Origin: Pseudovibrio exalbescens DSM 16456
GTDB taxonomy: Bacteria; Pseudomonadota; Alphaproteobacteria; Rhizobiales; Stappiaceae
Assembly: GCF_000422785.1 (NCBI RefSeq)
Contig: NZ_KE383918.1
Span: 341,748 to 405,747, forward strand
Reading direction: 5' to 3'
Length of the DNA: 64,000 nucleotides
The notes beneath the pieces were generated by a model, which was not told where the DNA came from, ran no database searches, and saw nothing but the letters and a program-made list of their open reading frames with translations. Shown here piece by piece: positions 43,409 through 53,798 of this stretch (position 1 is the first letter of the stretch; each line of letters starts with the position of its first letter). The position numbers were made by a program, and so were the translations under genes.

Positions 43409-46400
43409 ATGTCCTGGACCAAGCATGGACACAATATCCCCGATTGGGACGCTGACGGTGCTGATACCCGCGATACGGGAAAATCTGCACAGGAAATTTA
43501 TGCGTCTTTGCTTGCCGACAAATTGAGGAAAAAAAGCTTCAAATCTAACCAAGGTGACCTTATGGGTAACGGTAACCTTGCACAGGACGGCTCTGCAGAA
43601 TCCTTTTTTCATGATCCATACCCCCGAATTTCCGATGCTGAGAATGTAGGGGGGGACCCGCTCAATCGTTTGGAAGCGCAACTCGACGACGTTGCTGACG
43701 CGTTGAACGAGCTTCTCCCGTCGCGCGACACAAACCGTTCTGCTGACATTTCCAATTCCGACGCCGGTCTTGACGCTCACGAGGGTGCTGCGCCGTCTCT
43801 ACGGAAAAATCGGGCGGAAGATCCAAGCCGTGCCGAACGAGTGTCCACGGTTCTGGAAGCGTTGGACCGACTGGATGCGAGACTGGACGCCATGAACCAG
43901 TCAATCGCGACAGGTTCTAACGAGCGCCAAAAAACGCCGGATGTTTCCGATTCCAGGATTTTGAAGGACAAAAAGTCGACCGCTACCGGTGCGACGCGCC
44001 ACCCACAGCCTTCACCCTCACGCTCTCCAAGGGGCATGGCAGGGGTTCAGAACCTGATACAGGACCACTACGCGCAACTCTTGCAGCAGATCGAGGAACT
44101 GCAGCAAAGTGAAGCCAATCCAGATCCGTCCTTGATGCGGTTGGATGGTGATATGGCCGCACTGCGCAAGGATATTGCTGATCACACAGCGGTAAATCGC
44201 GAGCAGCTCAGTGACATCGTGTCCCGCCTGACCCGCACAGAAAAACATGGCGAAGCGCTTGAAGAACTGCGTGGAGAAATTGCCTCCATGAAGCAGGCGC
44301 TTTCGAGTGGGGAGACGGAACAATCGCTGAAAACGCTGGAAGATAGCTACAAGGCTATTCGCCAGCGGTTGGAAGACCTTTCCCATCAAAAGGTTGATCC
44401 CACAATTTTGCAAACGCTCGTTGGGCGTCTTCACGAGTTGGAGGCCTATCTGCAGCAGCTGCCTCGCGTGGACCAACTCGCCGCAATGGATGAACGCCTT
44501 ACGGCAATGGGCGAGCGGCTCGAAAATGTCATGCGCCAAAGCGGTACTGAAGGGCTTGAAGCTGTTCGGACCGATATACGAAACCTGCGGTCCGTCGTTG
44601 ATACGCTGGATTCGGGGCGGGCCATCATGGAAGTGGATCAACGGATCCGTTTCTTGGTCGCACGCATGGATGAACTGGAGCATTTCTCCCAGATTCAGCG
44701 GGATATTCAGACCCGGTTGAGCCATGTCGAAACGCGGCTGCCAGAGGCGGGAACCTACGATCAGCTTCACACACGGCTGGAAACGATCACTTCACTTCTG
44801 GCTGATGATCAGTCCCGCACAGACAATTCTCAGCAATTAGACCGCGTAGAGGCCCGTCTGCAATCCATCACGACAAAGCTGGAAGGCATCGAAGCGGAAA
44901 GAGACGCTCCCAACGCATTCGAACAAGCCGTAGATCGGATTGAAATGCGTATCGATGATCTGGCTAACCAGGTCAATGGGCTTGAGACGAAAGTCGCCAA
45001 CATCCCGATGGGAGAGGCAGGAACCGGCGCTGACACGGAACTACTCGGTCGTCTCGAGCAGCAGGTGGCTGAACTCACCTATTTGGTTGAAAAAAGTTCA
45101 TCTACCGGCGCGGCTGACCAATCTGTCAGCGCGCTCAAAGAGGAAGTGAATGCACTGCGTAGCCAGCTATCCACTCTGGCAACACCGCAGGATATTGAAG
45201 CCCAGGTACAGGCCCTGGCTGAAAGCCTTGCCCAACCTTCGGCGTTTCTGGATGACGCCAAGCTGACGCACATCGAAGACCAGATCGCTACACTTGCCAC
45301 AAAGCTGGATGAGACCTCGCAGCGAATGGTGGGTCCGGAACACATTGAAGCCGCCATTGCCAAAATGGACGCTCAGATCTCCGGTAGCAAGGACGAGATG
45401 ATGCGCACCGTGCAAATGGCGGCGCGGGAAGCAGCAGAAGCAGCGACAAGACATGTCGGTATCGGGCAACAGGCTACTGATGTCGCTCCGATCGAGGAGG
45501 CCATTGCAGACCTGCGCAAGGATTTGCAGGCGCTGTTGGACCGGGAGCAGCGAGACGATGGGAACTCCCTCCACGACGTAAAAAACACCTTGGCCACTAT
45601 TTCCGAGCGCATTGCAGCGCTGGATGCACGGTCGGCGCAACTGGGCAACACGCCCATTTCCCGCGAGCATCAAAAGCTGGTCGGGGATGATCATGCCCGT
45701 GGTGTCCTGTCCGCTTTTACAAAGCGCCATCGGCACCAGAATGCCCAACAAGATGAAGATACAACTTCGGCCAGTCAGGCAGCGCGCGACAAGACAGCGG
45801 ACTTCATTGCGGCTGCGCGTCGGGCGGCTCAAGCGGCGGCCGCTGAAGTGCGTGCCGAAGAGGGGGAGCCGGAAACACGCAAACCCATTATGCCGGATCG
45901 CGCTCGGCGCTTGCGGGACTATCTTCAAAGTCACAGTGAGCAGCCCTCCGTTGAGGTGCCTGAACAATACAGATCCGCAACGGCCGAGACGGTGCCTGAG
46001 GCAGCGGTGGAGCCTGATGACGGCGCTGTTGAACTGACCGAAGATCTTGTGGTGGCAGAAGAAGGCGCCCGTGAAAAACGCAAGGGCCTGTTCAAGCTTT
46101 ACAGCCGCAAGAGCAAGACACCCGAACCATCTGATGCCAACGAAGGTAAAGAGGGGACGAGTTCGAGCCGACGCCGTGCGGTAGTATTGGCAGCGGCTGC
46201 TGTCGTGTTGACCATCGGGACCTTGCAGGTATTTAACTCGGGCGTATTGCAGCCATCGGAACCTGAGTTGGCCTCAGAGGAGCCAGAAGCCGCACTGGAC
46301 AGTCAAACACAACCGGTCCAGCAAGCTGCTATCCAGGAAAAGGTCCAGGATCGCATGCCGCAACCCACGGCAAATGCTGAGAAACAAACCGAGATTGCCA

Positions 46401-47485
46401 ACGTACAGGCACCAGTTGATCCGTCTTCTGACGTGGTATTTGGTGATATCGGCAACGTGGGTAGCATAAGTGCGCCAAAGCCGGACGGTGAACAGTTGAA
46501 CAACACGCCAATGAGCCGACCCACGTCGGCTATGGCTGAAGATCTGAGCGTCGATAGTGTTCCGCAACCTCGGTGGTCCATCCCCCAGGCAGCGCGAGAT
46601 GCCATTGATGGTGGTAGTACAACGTCGGTGCCTTTGCCGCCGGAGACAGTAGGTCCGATTGAATTGCGCCAGGCCGCAGCAAGCGGAGATGCAGCTGCTC
46701 AGTTTGAAGTCGCTGTTCGCTTTACTGAAGGCGAAATGGTGACCGCAGATCTTCAACAGGCCGCTGAATGGTATCGCAGGGCGGCGGCTCAGGGACTTGC
46801 ACCAGCTCAATATCGGTTGGGTAGCCTTTATGAAAAGGGGCGTGGCCTGCAGCGCGATCTTGAAAAGGCACGCGACTGGTATTCCCTTGCTGCCGCGCAA
46901 GGCAACGTCAAGGCAATGCACAACCTCGCGGTTTTGTATGCGGAAGGGATCACCGGGGAGCCGGATTTCGAAGAGGCCGCGCGCTGGTTCCAGATGGCAG
47001 CTGACTATGGCGTGGCCGACAGCATATTCAACCTGGGCATATTGACTGCGCGAGGTCTGGGAACGCCAAAGGATCTGATCAAGAGCTACAAATGGTTTGC
47101 CATCGCGGCCCAGCAGGGCGATCAGGGCGCAGCCCAAAAGCGTGATGAGATCGCCAACATGCTCGACGATGAACAGTTAACGGTAGCCCGCGAAGCTGTT
47201 GATTCCTATGCAAGAAAGAAGGTTGATCCGCTTGCCAACAAAGTGCCGTCCAAACCATCCTGGAAGGCATCGCCCGCAACGCCGATTTCCTTTGAAATGC
47301 CTGGGAAAATTCGTCTCGTGCAAGAAAGACTCATGGATTTGGGTTTTAAACCAGGCGGGGCGGACGGACAAATGGGACCGAAAACCCGTCAGGCCATACG
47401 AGCCTATCAGAAGCAGCAGGGCATGATACCAACGGGTGTTGTGGATGGTCCGTTGTTGAGTGCGTTAACAGGTCAGTCCATTTAA
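43409..47485 (+). CDS. podJ: PodJ-like polar organelle development protein
   Basis: A 1358-aa single-pass membrane scaffold. The cytoplasmic part (1 to about 915) is rich in coiled coil. One helix (about 922-943, VVLAAAAVVLTIGTL) crosses the membrane. The periplasmic part has four Sel1/TPR-like repeats (about 1081-1250; for example AAEWYRRAAAQGLAPAQY) and a C-terminal peptidoglycan-binding domain (about 1297-1358; VQERLMDLGFKPGGADG). This order matches PodJ, which marks a cell pole and recruits polar-growth and division factors. I chose ATG 43409 because GAGGCAGGGA precedes it; the frame opens at 43301. Confidence 0.87.
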   Translation: MSWTKHGHNIPDWDADGADTRDTGKSAQEIYASLLADKLRKKSFKSNQGDLMGNGNLAQDGSAESFFHDPYPRISDAENVGGDPLNRLEAQLDDVADALNELLPSRDTNRSADISNSDAGLDAHEGAAPSLRKNRAEDPSRAERVSTVLEALDRLDARLDAMNQSIATGSNERQKTPDVSDSRILKDKKSTATGATRHPQPSPSRSPRGMAGVQNLIQDHYAQLLQQIEELQQSEANPDPSLMRLDGDMAALRKDIADHTAVNREQLSDIVSRLTRTEKHGEALEELRGEIASMKQALSSGETEQSLKTLEDSYKAIRQRLEDLSHQKVDPTILQTLVGRLHELEAYLQQLPRVDQLAAMDERLTAMGERLENVMRQSGTEGLEAVRTDIRNLRSVVDTLDSGRAIMEVDQRIRFLVARMDELEHFSQIQRDIQTRLSHVETRLPEAGTYDQLHTRLETITSLLADDQSRTDNSQQLDRVEARLQSITTKLEGIEAERDAPNAFEQAVDRIEMRIDDLANQVNGLETKVANIPMGEAGTGADTELLGRLEQQVAELTYLVEKSSSTGAADQSVSALKEEVNALRSQLSTLATPQDIEAQVQALAESLAQPSAFLDDAKLTHIEDQIATLATKLDETSQRMVGPEHIEAAIAKMDAQISGSKDEMMRTVQMAAREAAEAATRHVGIGQQATDVAPIEEAIADLRKDLQALLDREQRDDGNSLHDVKNTLATISERIAALDARSAQLGNTPISREHQKLVGDDHARGVLSAFTKRHRHQNAQQDEDTTSASQAARDKTADFIAAARRAAQAAAAEVRAEEGEPETRKPIMPDRARRLRDYLQSHSEQPSVEVPEQYRSATAETVPEAAVEPDDGAVELTEDLVVAEEGAREKRKGLFKLYSRKSKTPEPSDANEGKEGTSSSRRRAVVLAAAAVVLTIGTLQVFNSGVLQPSEPELASEEPEAALDSQTQPVQQAAIQEKVQDRMPQPTANAEKQTEIANVQAPVDPSSDVVFGDIGNVGSISAPKPDGEQLNNTPMSRPTSAMAEDLSVDSVPQPRWSIPQAARDAIDGGSTTSVPLPPETVGPIELRQAAASGDAAAQFEVAVRFTEGEMVTADLQQAAEWYRRAAAQGLAPAQYRLGSLYEKGRGLQRDLEKARDWYSLAAAQGNVKAMHNLAVLYAEGITGEPDFEEAARWFQMAADYGVADSIFNLGILTARGLGTPKDLIKSYKWFAIAAQQGDQGAAQKRDEIANMLDDEQLTVAREAVDSYARKKVDPLANKVPSKPSWKASPATPISFEMPGKIRLVQERLMDLGFKPGGADGQMGPKTRQAIRAYQKQQGMIPTGVVDGPLLSALTGQSI

Positions 47486-47604
47486 ACGCATTATAAAACA
47501 CTATCGGTTAAGACTGACGTTGACACGCGCACAACTCTCGCGCATTAAAGCCACAACCTTCGACGTTCCGCCGACTTTTTCGGTTCAACTGGCTTGGTGA
47601 TGCC

Positions 47605-48534
47605 TTGCAGATCTACCTTCCCATCGCCGAAATACCGATCAATATGTTCATGATTTTTGGCATGGGCGGTGCGGTCGGTTTTCTTTCCGGCCTGTTTGGC
47701 ATTGGTGGTGGTTTTCTACTAACCCCACTCCTGATTTTTTCAGGAATTCCGCCAGCAGTCGCCGTGGCCACTGTGACAACGCAAACAGTTGCTTCTTCCT
47801 CATCCGGTGTGCTCGCCTATATCCGCCGCAATGCCATCGATTTCAAACTGGCATTTGTGTTGTTATGCGCAGGTATCGTCGGTTCGTTTCTAGGTGTCTG
47901 GCTGTTTGGTGTCCTGCGGGAAATGGGGCAACTGGATCTGGTGATCTCGCTGGCTTACGTAACGTTTCTCGGTGCTATCGGCATTTTGATGCTTACGGAA
48001 TCCCTGAGGGCAATTGCACGCAAGAAAGCCGGCGGGCAGGCCGAGTTGCGCCGTCCAGGCCAGCATAATTGGGTGCACGGCCTCCCGTTCAAGATGCGGT
48101 TTCGTCGCTCGAAAATCTACGTCAGTGTGATCCCGATCTTCGCAATTGGCAGTTCCATCGGCTTTCTGGGTTCTATTTTGGGTCTGGGTGGCGGCTTCAT
48201 GATGGTGCCCGCGTTGATTTACCTTCTGCGCGTTCCAACCAATGTGGTTATCGGCACGTCCTTGTTACAAATCCTCGTGACCATGGCGGTGGCGACAATC
48301 CTGCACTCCATCAACACACAGACGGTGGACGTTGTGTTGGCGCTTACCTTGATGGTTGGGAGTGTGATTGGTGCGCAGTTCGGGGCGCAGATTGGGCAGG
48401 GGCTGCGCGGTGAGCATCTGCGACTAATGCTGGCCCTTCTTGTCTTGTCTGTGGGGCTGCGGTTTGCGTTCAATCTGGTGATTGAACCACAAGACCTTTA
48501 CTCGGTGACCATAGATATGAGGTTGCCGCAATGA
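47605..48534 (+). CDS. Sulfite exporter TauE/SafE family membrane protein
   Basis: A 309-aa inner-membrane protein with about eight helices and the duplicated TauE/SafE glycine motif: GFLSGLFGIGGGFLLTPLL in the first half and LGSILGLGGGFMMVPAL in the second. Members export sulfite or organosulfur anions. It begins at TTG 47605 (MQIYLPIAEIP), the usual family beginning. It overlaps the next gene by 4 bases. Confidence 0.87.
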   Translation: MQIYLPIAEIPINMFMIFGMGGAVGFLSGLFGIGGGFLLTPLLIFSGIPPAVAVATVTTQTVASSSSGVLAYIRRNAIDFKLAFVLLCAGIVGSFLGVWLFGVLREMGQLDLVISLAYVTFLGAIGILMLTESLRAIARKKAGGQAELRRPGQHNWVHGLPFKMRFRRSKIYVSVIPIFAIGSSIGFLGSILGLGGGFMMVPALIYLLRVPTNVVIGTSLLQILVTMAVATILHSINTQTVDVVLALTLMVGSVIGAQFGAQIGQGLRGEHLRLMLALLVLSVGLRFAFNLVIEPQDLYSVTIDMRLPQ

Positions 48535-49313
48535 TCCACAACCTCGCTTTGTATCTGTTATCCCTACTGTTTCTCGCTCTGCCGTTACAACAGACCGCGC
48601 AAGGTGAAACCTTGGTATCTGCGTTGTCGGCGCATGAAGTGAACATCACGTCAAACTTTACCGGCACCGAAATCACCGTGTTTGGAGAAATCTCCCGGGA
48701 TGCGGCCACGGTTGCACGGGCAGGCAGTTACGACATCGTCGTTGTGGTTGAGGGGCCTCCGGAGCGGGTCACAACGTGGCGCAAGGAACGCATCTTCGGG
48801 TTATGGATCAATGCGGCTTCGAAGACGTACACCAACGTTCCGTCGTTCTACGCCGTACACTCCACGCGGCCTCTGCTGGACATCACAGAGGACAACACTC
48901 TCAAGGTTCAGCGCACGGGCTTGGTGAACTTGCCTCTTGCGCCATTCGGCGTTCGTCTGCCCACTGCTGAGGATCGGCGAGCCTTTCGGGAAGCCTTTCT
49001 GCAAGAGCGAGTTGACTTGGGCCTTTATGCAGAACGCCCGGATACAATTCGGTTTTTGAGCTCCACCCTGTTTGCCACGTCAATTCCTTTGCCCGCCAAT
49101 GTGCCCGTGGGAACGTTCACGGTAACCAGTTATCTTTACAACGGTGGGATCGTATTGGCGCAGGAAACGCAGCACCTGACAGTCGCCAAAAAGGGATTTG
49201 AGCAGTTTACCTTTGATTTGGCCAATGACAATCCAGCACTATACGGCATTATCGCCGTTGTTTTGGCCCTGTTCACTGGGTGGCTTGCTGGAGTGATTTT
49301 CCGCAAGGACTAA
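48531..49313 (+). CDS. TIGR02186 family protein
   Basis: A 260-aa exported protein of unknown function. Signal peptide 1-24 (LLSLLFLALPLQQTAQG), a beta-rich periplasmic part containing VVEGPPERVTTWRKERIFGLW, and a C-terminal membrane helix (about 237-256). TIGR02186 proteins usually follow a TauE/SafE gene in alphaproteobacteria, as here, so it may be an accessory subunit. Start overlaps the upstream stop (ATGA). Confidence 0.82.
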   Translation: MIHNLALYLLSLLFLALPLQQTAQGETLVSALSAHEVNITSNFTGTEITVFGEISRDAATVARAGSYDIVVVVEGPPERVTTWRKERIFGLWINAASKTYTNVPSFYAVHSTRPLLDITEDNTLKVQRTGLVNLPLAPFGVRLPTAEDRRAFREAFLQERVDLGLYAERPDTIRFLSSTLFATSIPLPANVPVGTFTVTSYLYNGGIVLAQETQHLTVAKKGFEQFTFDLANDNPALYGIIAVVLALFTGWLAGVIFRKD

Positions 49314-49343
49314 GCGTTTGACGGCGTAAGGTCCTGCTTACAG

Positions 49344-50069
49344 TTAGTCCGCAATCAGTTTGTTCGCGGTAAACGGAAACAAACGCCCGGCCCCCAGAAG
49401 AAACACGGAAAAACGCTTTGCATCGAATATTTGTGACCACGCGGGATCCAGAACGTTCAGTCCCCCGGTCAATGCGCCAAATGAAGGCATGACGAGGCGG
49501 GTGCCATTGGTTGCGAAACAGGGACGCCGGATGCTCCTCCCGAGCTGACGTACCTTTCCCACCGGATGCAAGTGGCCACAGACCTCTCCGGAGGCTGGCC
49601 CTTCGCTTGGTTCATGTTGAAAGCTCAGAGAGCCCAAAGACAGCTTTTCGGTGCGATCCCCGCCGAGGCCCGTTGGAATTTCGGGATCATGGTTGCCTGA
49701 AATCCATACCCAGTCTCTGCCCAGCTGCATGGTGGACAGCATGGCTCGGTATGACACCGGCATCTGTTGAGCGCCCTTCGTGTCGTGAAAGCTGTCTCCC
49801 AGAGCAATGACACGGCGTGGTTTGAATACATCAATCAATGCCGAGAGACGCTCAAGTGTTTCACCGGTATCGTAGGGTGGAAGCATCACACCCCGACGGG
49901 CGAACGAGGCACCCTTTTCCATGTGCAGGTCGGAGACGATTAATGCGCTTTGGTCTGGCCACCACAGCGCTCCGCTGTCGTGAAGGCCGATGATTTCATC
50001 ACCAATCGCCAGATCGTGGCACACAGGAACGGGGGTGCGCCGAATGTTGAGTGCGTGGGCAGTAGTCAC
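49344..50069 (-). CDS. pdeM: Ligase-associated DNA damage response phosphoesterase
   Basis: A 241-aa calcineurin-like metallophosphoesterase. Metal-binding blocks are DLHMEKG, GDSFHD, GNHDPE and GHLHP. It is the PdeM/LDDR endonuclease-type partner of the adjacent helicase, thought to process DNA ends during repair. Its ATG overlaps the helicase stop by 4 bases. Confidence 0.92.
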   Translation of the reverse strand: MTTAHALNIRRTPVPVCHDLAIGDEIIGLHDSGALWWPDQSALIVSDLHMEKGASFARRGVMLPPYDTGETLERLSALIDVFKPRRVIALGDSFHDTKGAQQMPVSYRAMLSTMQLGRDWVWISGNHDPEIPTGLGGDRTEKLSLGSLSFQHEPSEGPASGEVCGHLHPVGKVRQLGRSIRRPCFATNGTRLVMPSFGALTGGLNVLDPAWSQIFDAKRFSVFLLGAGRLFPFTANKLIAD

Positions 50070-52573
50070 GCCATGGCCTCCAGAGCAAGATCGTCCGCAG
50101 CAGATGCGAGCAGAGCTTCGTTTGTTTCGCCATATATCGGTTCGCGGCCAATCTCAAGCAGCACTGGTACAGCTAACGGGGAAACTCGCTGTAAAATCAT
50201 AGGATCGATTCTGCCCTGAATTCGAGAGAGAAATTCCGATAGACGAGAGATATCCAACAGTCCTGTTGCCGCATCGGCCCAGGTGGCTTTCATCAGCAGG
50301 TGGTCCGGCTCATGCGTTCGCAACACGTCATAGACGAGATCCGTGCTCATGGTGACTTGCCGACCGGTTTTTTCCTGACCGGGAAAGCGTCGTTCGATGA
50401 GGCCTGCAATGACGGCACACGCGCGGAAAGTACGTTTCATCAATGCCGATTCCGCGAGCCATGCATCCAGATCATCGCCCAACATGTCCGCATCAAATAG
50501 CGCCCCTAGATCAAGAAGACCCGACTTGGTGGCGGCACCGATATCTTTCATGGACCAGAGCGCGAGCGCATAGTCTGATGCCACAAACCCCATGGGATGC
50601 AGGCCAGCGCGGTCCAGTCGGCGCGTCAGCAACATGCCCAGAGTTTGGTGGGCGAGGCGGCCTTCGAAAGGGTAACACACCATGTAGTGTTTGCGCCCTC
50701 GTGGGAACGTTTCCACCAAAAGCCGATCTGGACGCGGCAATTGTGATTTCAGTTGTTGAAGGCGTAACCATTCGCCAACTTGGGGCGGTAGCCGGTGCCA
50801 GTCGTTCGGTTGGCCCAGCATTGTCCTAACCCGGTCTGCCAGATAGGTTGAAAGAGGAAACTTGCCGCCTTGAAAAGAAGGTACCTTGGGTTCAGTCGCT
50901 GTCGTGCGAGAGACATAGGCTTCGCTCTCCTGCAGGCCCTCAAACCGCAAGATTTCGCCGCTGAATACAAAGGTGTCACCGGGAGCGAGCTGTTCGGCGA
51001 ACCATTCTTCCACTTCGCCCAAAACACGGCCACCGCGCCCAAGTGGTCGGTCGCCCTTGCCCCGGCGAGGCTTGACGAGGCGCACCTTGAGCATGGCATC
51101 GGCGACGATGGTACCGATGTTGAGACGGTATCTTTGAGCAATACTGGGGTGGGCCACACGATATCGACCGTTCTTGGTTTCCCGCAGCCTTGCGAAGCGG
51201 TCGTAGCTGCGCAGGGCGTATCCACCGGTGGCGACGAATTCGAGCGCCTTGTCGAACTGGTCACGGGTAAGCGTGCGGTAGCTGAAGCTTCCTTTGACCT
51301 CAGCAAACAGATCGTCAGCATCAAAGGGCTCGGCGCAAGCCATGCCCATGATGTGCTGGGCAAGCACATCCAGTCCCCCATAACGGAGTGGAGGAGTATC
51401 CTGTTCTCCCGCTGTAGAAGCGGCGAGCGCGGCCTGACACTCCAGCACTTCGAAACGGTTGGCCGGAACGAGAATGGCCTTGGAGGGCTCATCCATGCGG
51501 TGGTTTGCACGTCCAATGCGTTGTGCCAGTCGGCTGGCTCCCTTGGGTGCGCCTACATTGATCACCAGATCGATATCGCCCCAGTCAATGCCCAGATCAA
51601 GCGAGGACGTGCATACCACAGCCTTTAATGCACCGCGCGCCATGGCCTCTTCAACCTTCCGTCGTTGGGCGACATCCAAAGAGCCGTGATGCAGGGCAAT
51701 GGGTAGCGTATCCTCGTTGATCCGCCACAGTTCCTGAAACAACACTTCAGCTTGTGAGCGGGTATTTACAAAAACCAGCGTGGTCTTGTGGGTTCGGATC
51801 TGGTCATAAATATCGTTCAGAGCATAGTGTGCCGAATGTCCGGCCCATGGTAGCCGCTCCGCACTGTCCAGAATGGTTATCTCCGGTTTTACCTGAGTTT
51901 GCGCCAGCACAAGCTCTGCAAGAGCAGGCGTGGTCCCTTCATGACGCTGGTCCATGAGAAATGCGCGCAGTTCATCTGGCTCGGCAACGGTTGCAGAAAG
52001 TCCTATGCATTGCACTTTGGGTGATAGCGTGCGCAGCCGTGTCAGTCCGAGCGATAACAGGTCGCCGCGTTTGGATGTTACCAACTCGTGCAGTTCGTCA
52101 AGAATGATGGTCTGCAGGTTCTCGAACATGGACGCGCTGGCCTTGTCCGCCAGTAGGAGGGCGATTTGTTCTGGTGTTGTCAGCAGAATATCGGGCGGTT
52201 GTCGTTTTTGTCGCTGGCGCTTGTGTGTGGGCGTATCGCCGGTGCGCGTCTCCATCTTGATGGGGAGCTGCATATCCGTTATCGGACGCTCGAGATTGCG
52301 TTGAATATCTGTGGCCAGCGCCTTGAGCGGGGAAATATACAGCGTGTGAACGCCTCTAGGTGCTTCTGGGGTCGCGGCTGGTTGCTGAGATAGACTGATG
52401 AGAGTGGGCAGAAAGCCTGCCAACGTCTTTCCCGCCCCGGTCGGGGCGATCAGCAGCGCTGACTGGCCTGTACGGACCGTGTCCAGCAGGGAAAGCTGAT
52501 GCGATCTGACATGCCAGGATCGAGCATTGAACCAGTCCTCAAATTGCCGGGGTAGCACGCGGTGGGTCTCCAT
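50066..52573 (-). CDS. Ligase-associated DEXH-box helicase (Lhr type)
   Basis: An 835-aa superfamily 2 helicase of the LDDR group. Motif I is APTGAGKTLAGF, motif II DELHEL, motif III SATVAEP and motif VI RIGRANHR, followed by the Lhr-core winged-helix and C-terminal domains. It should unwind DNA with 3'-5' polarity during repair. An in-frame TTG at 52609 would add 12 residues; I prefer ATG 52573. Divergent from the exonuclease gene, with only about 80 bases between. Confidence 0.92.
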   Translation of the reverse strand: METHRVLPRQFEDWFNARSWHVRSHQLSLLDTVRTGQSALLIAPTGAGKTLAGFLPTLISLSQQPAATPEAPRGVHTLYISPLKALATDIQRNLERPITDMQLPIKMETRTGDTPTHKRQRQKRQPPDILLTTPEQIALLLADKASASMFENLQTIILDELHELVTSKRGDLLSLGLTRLRTLSPKVQCIGLSATVAEPDELRAFLMDQRHEGTTPALAELVLAQTQVKPEITILDSAERLPWAGHSAHYALNDIYDQIRTHKTTLVFVNTRSQAEVLFQELWRINEDTLPIALHHGSLDVAQRRKVEEAMARGALKAVVCTSSLDLGIDWGDIDLVINVGAPKGASRLAQRIGRANHRMDEPSKAILVPANRFEVLECQAALAASTAGEQDTPPLRYGGLDVLAQHIMGMACAEPFDADDLFAEVKGSFSYRTLTRDQFDKALEFVATGGYALRSYDRFARLRETKNGRYRVAHPSIAQRYRLNIGTIVADAMLKVRLVKPRRGKGDRPLGRGGRVLGEVEEWFAEQLAPGDTFVFSGEILRFEGLQESEAYVSRTTATEPKVPSFQGGKFPLSTYLADRVRTMLGQPNDWHRLPPQVGEWLRLQQLKSQLPRPDRLLVETFPRGRKHYMVCYPFEGRLAHQTLGMLLTRRLDRAGLHPMGFVASDYALALWSMKDIGAATKSGLLDLGALFDADMLGDDLDAWLAESALMKRTFRACAVIAGLIERRFPGQEKTGRQVTMSTDLVYDVLRTHEPDHLLMKATWADAATGLLDISRLSEFLSRIQGRIDPMILQRVSPLAVPVLLEIGREPIYGETNEALLASAADDLALEAMA

Positions 52574-52654
52574 TGCCTTTGAGTCGCTTCGACTTATAGT
52601 AGGGCGCAAACTGCAATGCTACGACCCGCCAGAACGCAATCAAAGGAGAACCGT

Positions 52655-53659
52655 GTGGGGTTGAGTTTTCTGGCACCTGTTCGTGCCATTTTGGAAAACA
52701 GGCGTGAAGGCCTCTATTGCATACCCGGTGACTTTTATGTCGATCCTGTCCGGCGCGTGCCGCGTGCGATCATCACACACGGTCATGCCGATCACGCTCG
52801 TACAGGTCACGAAACTGTTTTGGCGACACCTCAAACCATCGCCATCATGCAGGCGCGTAGTGGACGAAACTGTGCCGGCCGTTTCGAGCCACTGGACTAC
52901 GGCAAGCCGCTCTGCATCAATGATGTTACCGTGACCCTGCGTCCAGCGGGCCACGTGCTCGGCTCTGCTCAGGTTGTCATGGAGTACAAAGGATATCGCA
53001 TTGTCGCGCCGGGCGATTTCAAGCGGTCTCCCGATCCGACGTGCGCGCCTTTTGAGCCGGTTTCCTGTCATTGTTTTATTACGGAGGCCACCTTTGGCCT
53101 CCCCCTGTTTCAGTTGCCGCCCGTTGAGGATGAACTTGCCAAGTTGATGCAGTCGTTACGGCTTTTTCCTCAATGCACTCATGTTCTGCTTGCCTATTCT
53201 CTGGGCAAAGCACAGCAGCTCATTGCCTTATTGCGCCGGCAAGGGCTGGTCGATCCGATTCTGGTTCATCCAAGTGTCTGGGATGTTTGCCAAGTCTATG
53301 AGGCATTCGGCGTTGCGATGGGCGTGTTGGAAAAACTGCCACAGAACCCGTCGCGAGAAAAGAACATGCGGGGCATTGCCGTCATGCCGCCGGGGCGCGG
53401 TTCAACAGGTTTGGTGGAGCTGTTTGGCAACCACCGTACGGTTGGAGCGTCTGGCTGGCTGCATACCTCTAAAGGCAGAAAGCAGCGTACCTGCGATTTG
53501 CCGCTCGTCATATCGGATCATGCGGATTGGCTGGAGTTGTTGCGCACCATTGAAGAGACTCACGCTGAAACCGTTTTGGTAACGCACGGTCCTGATGCTG
53601 CGCTGAAGCGGGCATTGCACGGCGGACCTGTGAATTGTGCGGGACTGACAGAACTTTAG
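52655..53659 (+). CDS. Ligase-associated beta-CASP exonuclease
   Basis: A 334-aa metallo-beta-lactamase/beta-CASP nuclease of the LDDR group. Motif II is THGHADHARTGH, motif III includes AGHVLGSAQ, motif IV GDFKRSP. The C-terminal motif is ISDHADWLELL, and the beta-CASP domain is in between. GTG 52655 is chosen because AAAGGAG lies 6 bases upstream. It trims DNA ends in the same repair route as the helicase. Confidence 0.9.
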   Translation: MGLSFLAPVRAILENRREGLYCIPGDFYVDPVRRVPRAIITHGHADHARTGHETVLATPQTIAIMQARSGRNCAGRFEPLDYGKPLCINDVTVTLRPAGHVLGSAQVVMEYKGYRIVAPGDFKRSPDPTCAPFEPVSCHCFITEATFGLPLFQLPPVEDELAKLMQSLRLFPQCTHVLLAYSLGKAQQLIALLRRQGLVDPILVHPSVWDVCQVYEAFGVAMGVLEKLPQNPSREKNMRGIAVMPPGRGSTGLVELFGNHRTVGASGWLHTSKGRKQRTCDLPLVISDHADWLELLRTIEETHAETVLVTHGPDAALKRALHGGPVNCAGLTEL

Positions 53660-53679
53660 TTCCCAGTGATGAATATTTC

Positions 53680-53739
53680 GACGGGAATTTCAAAGAGATG
53701 AGATGACAATCTCAGTGAAATACTGTTTTTATTCCCGTC
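53680..53739. repeat. Nested inverted repeat
   Basis: The outer arms GACGGGAAT (53680-53688) and ATTCCCGTC (53731-53739) are perfect complements. Inside, TGAGAT (53699-53704) pairs with ATCTCA (53709-53714) around GACA. A five-T run sits before the right outer arm. The element fills most of the gap after the exonuclease gene. It might stop transcription, be a remnant of a small mobile repeat, or fold as RNA. Confidence 0.55.
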
Positions 53740-53798
53740 AGGGTGTACATCACATGGATGTGCCCCTTAGCAACAACAAATCACAGGGCGCGTGATTC

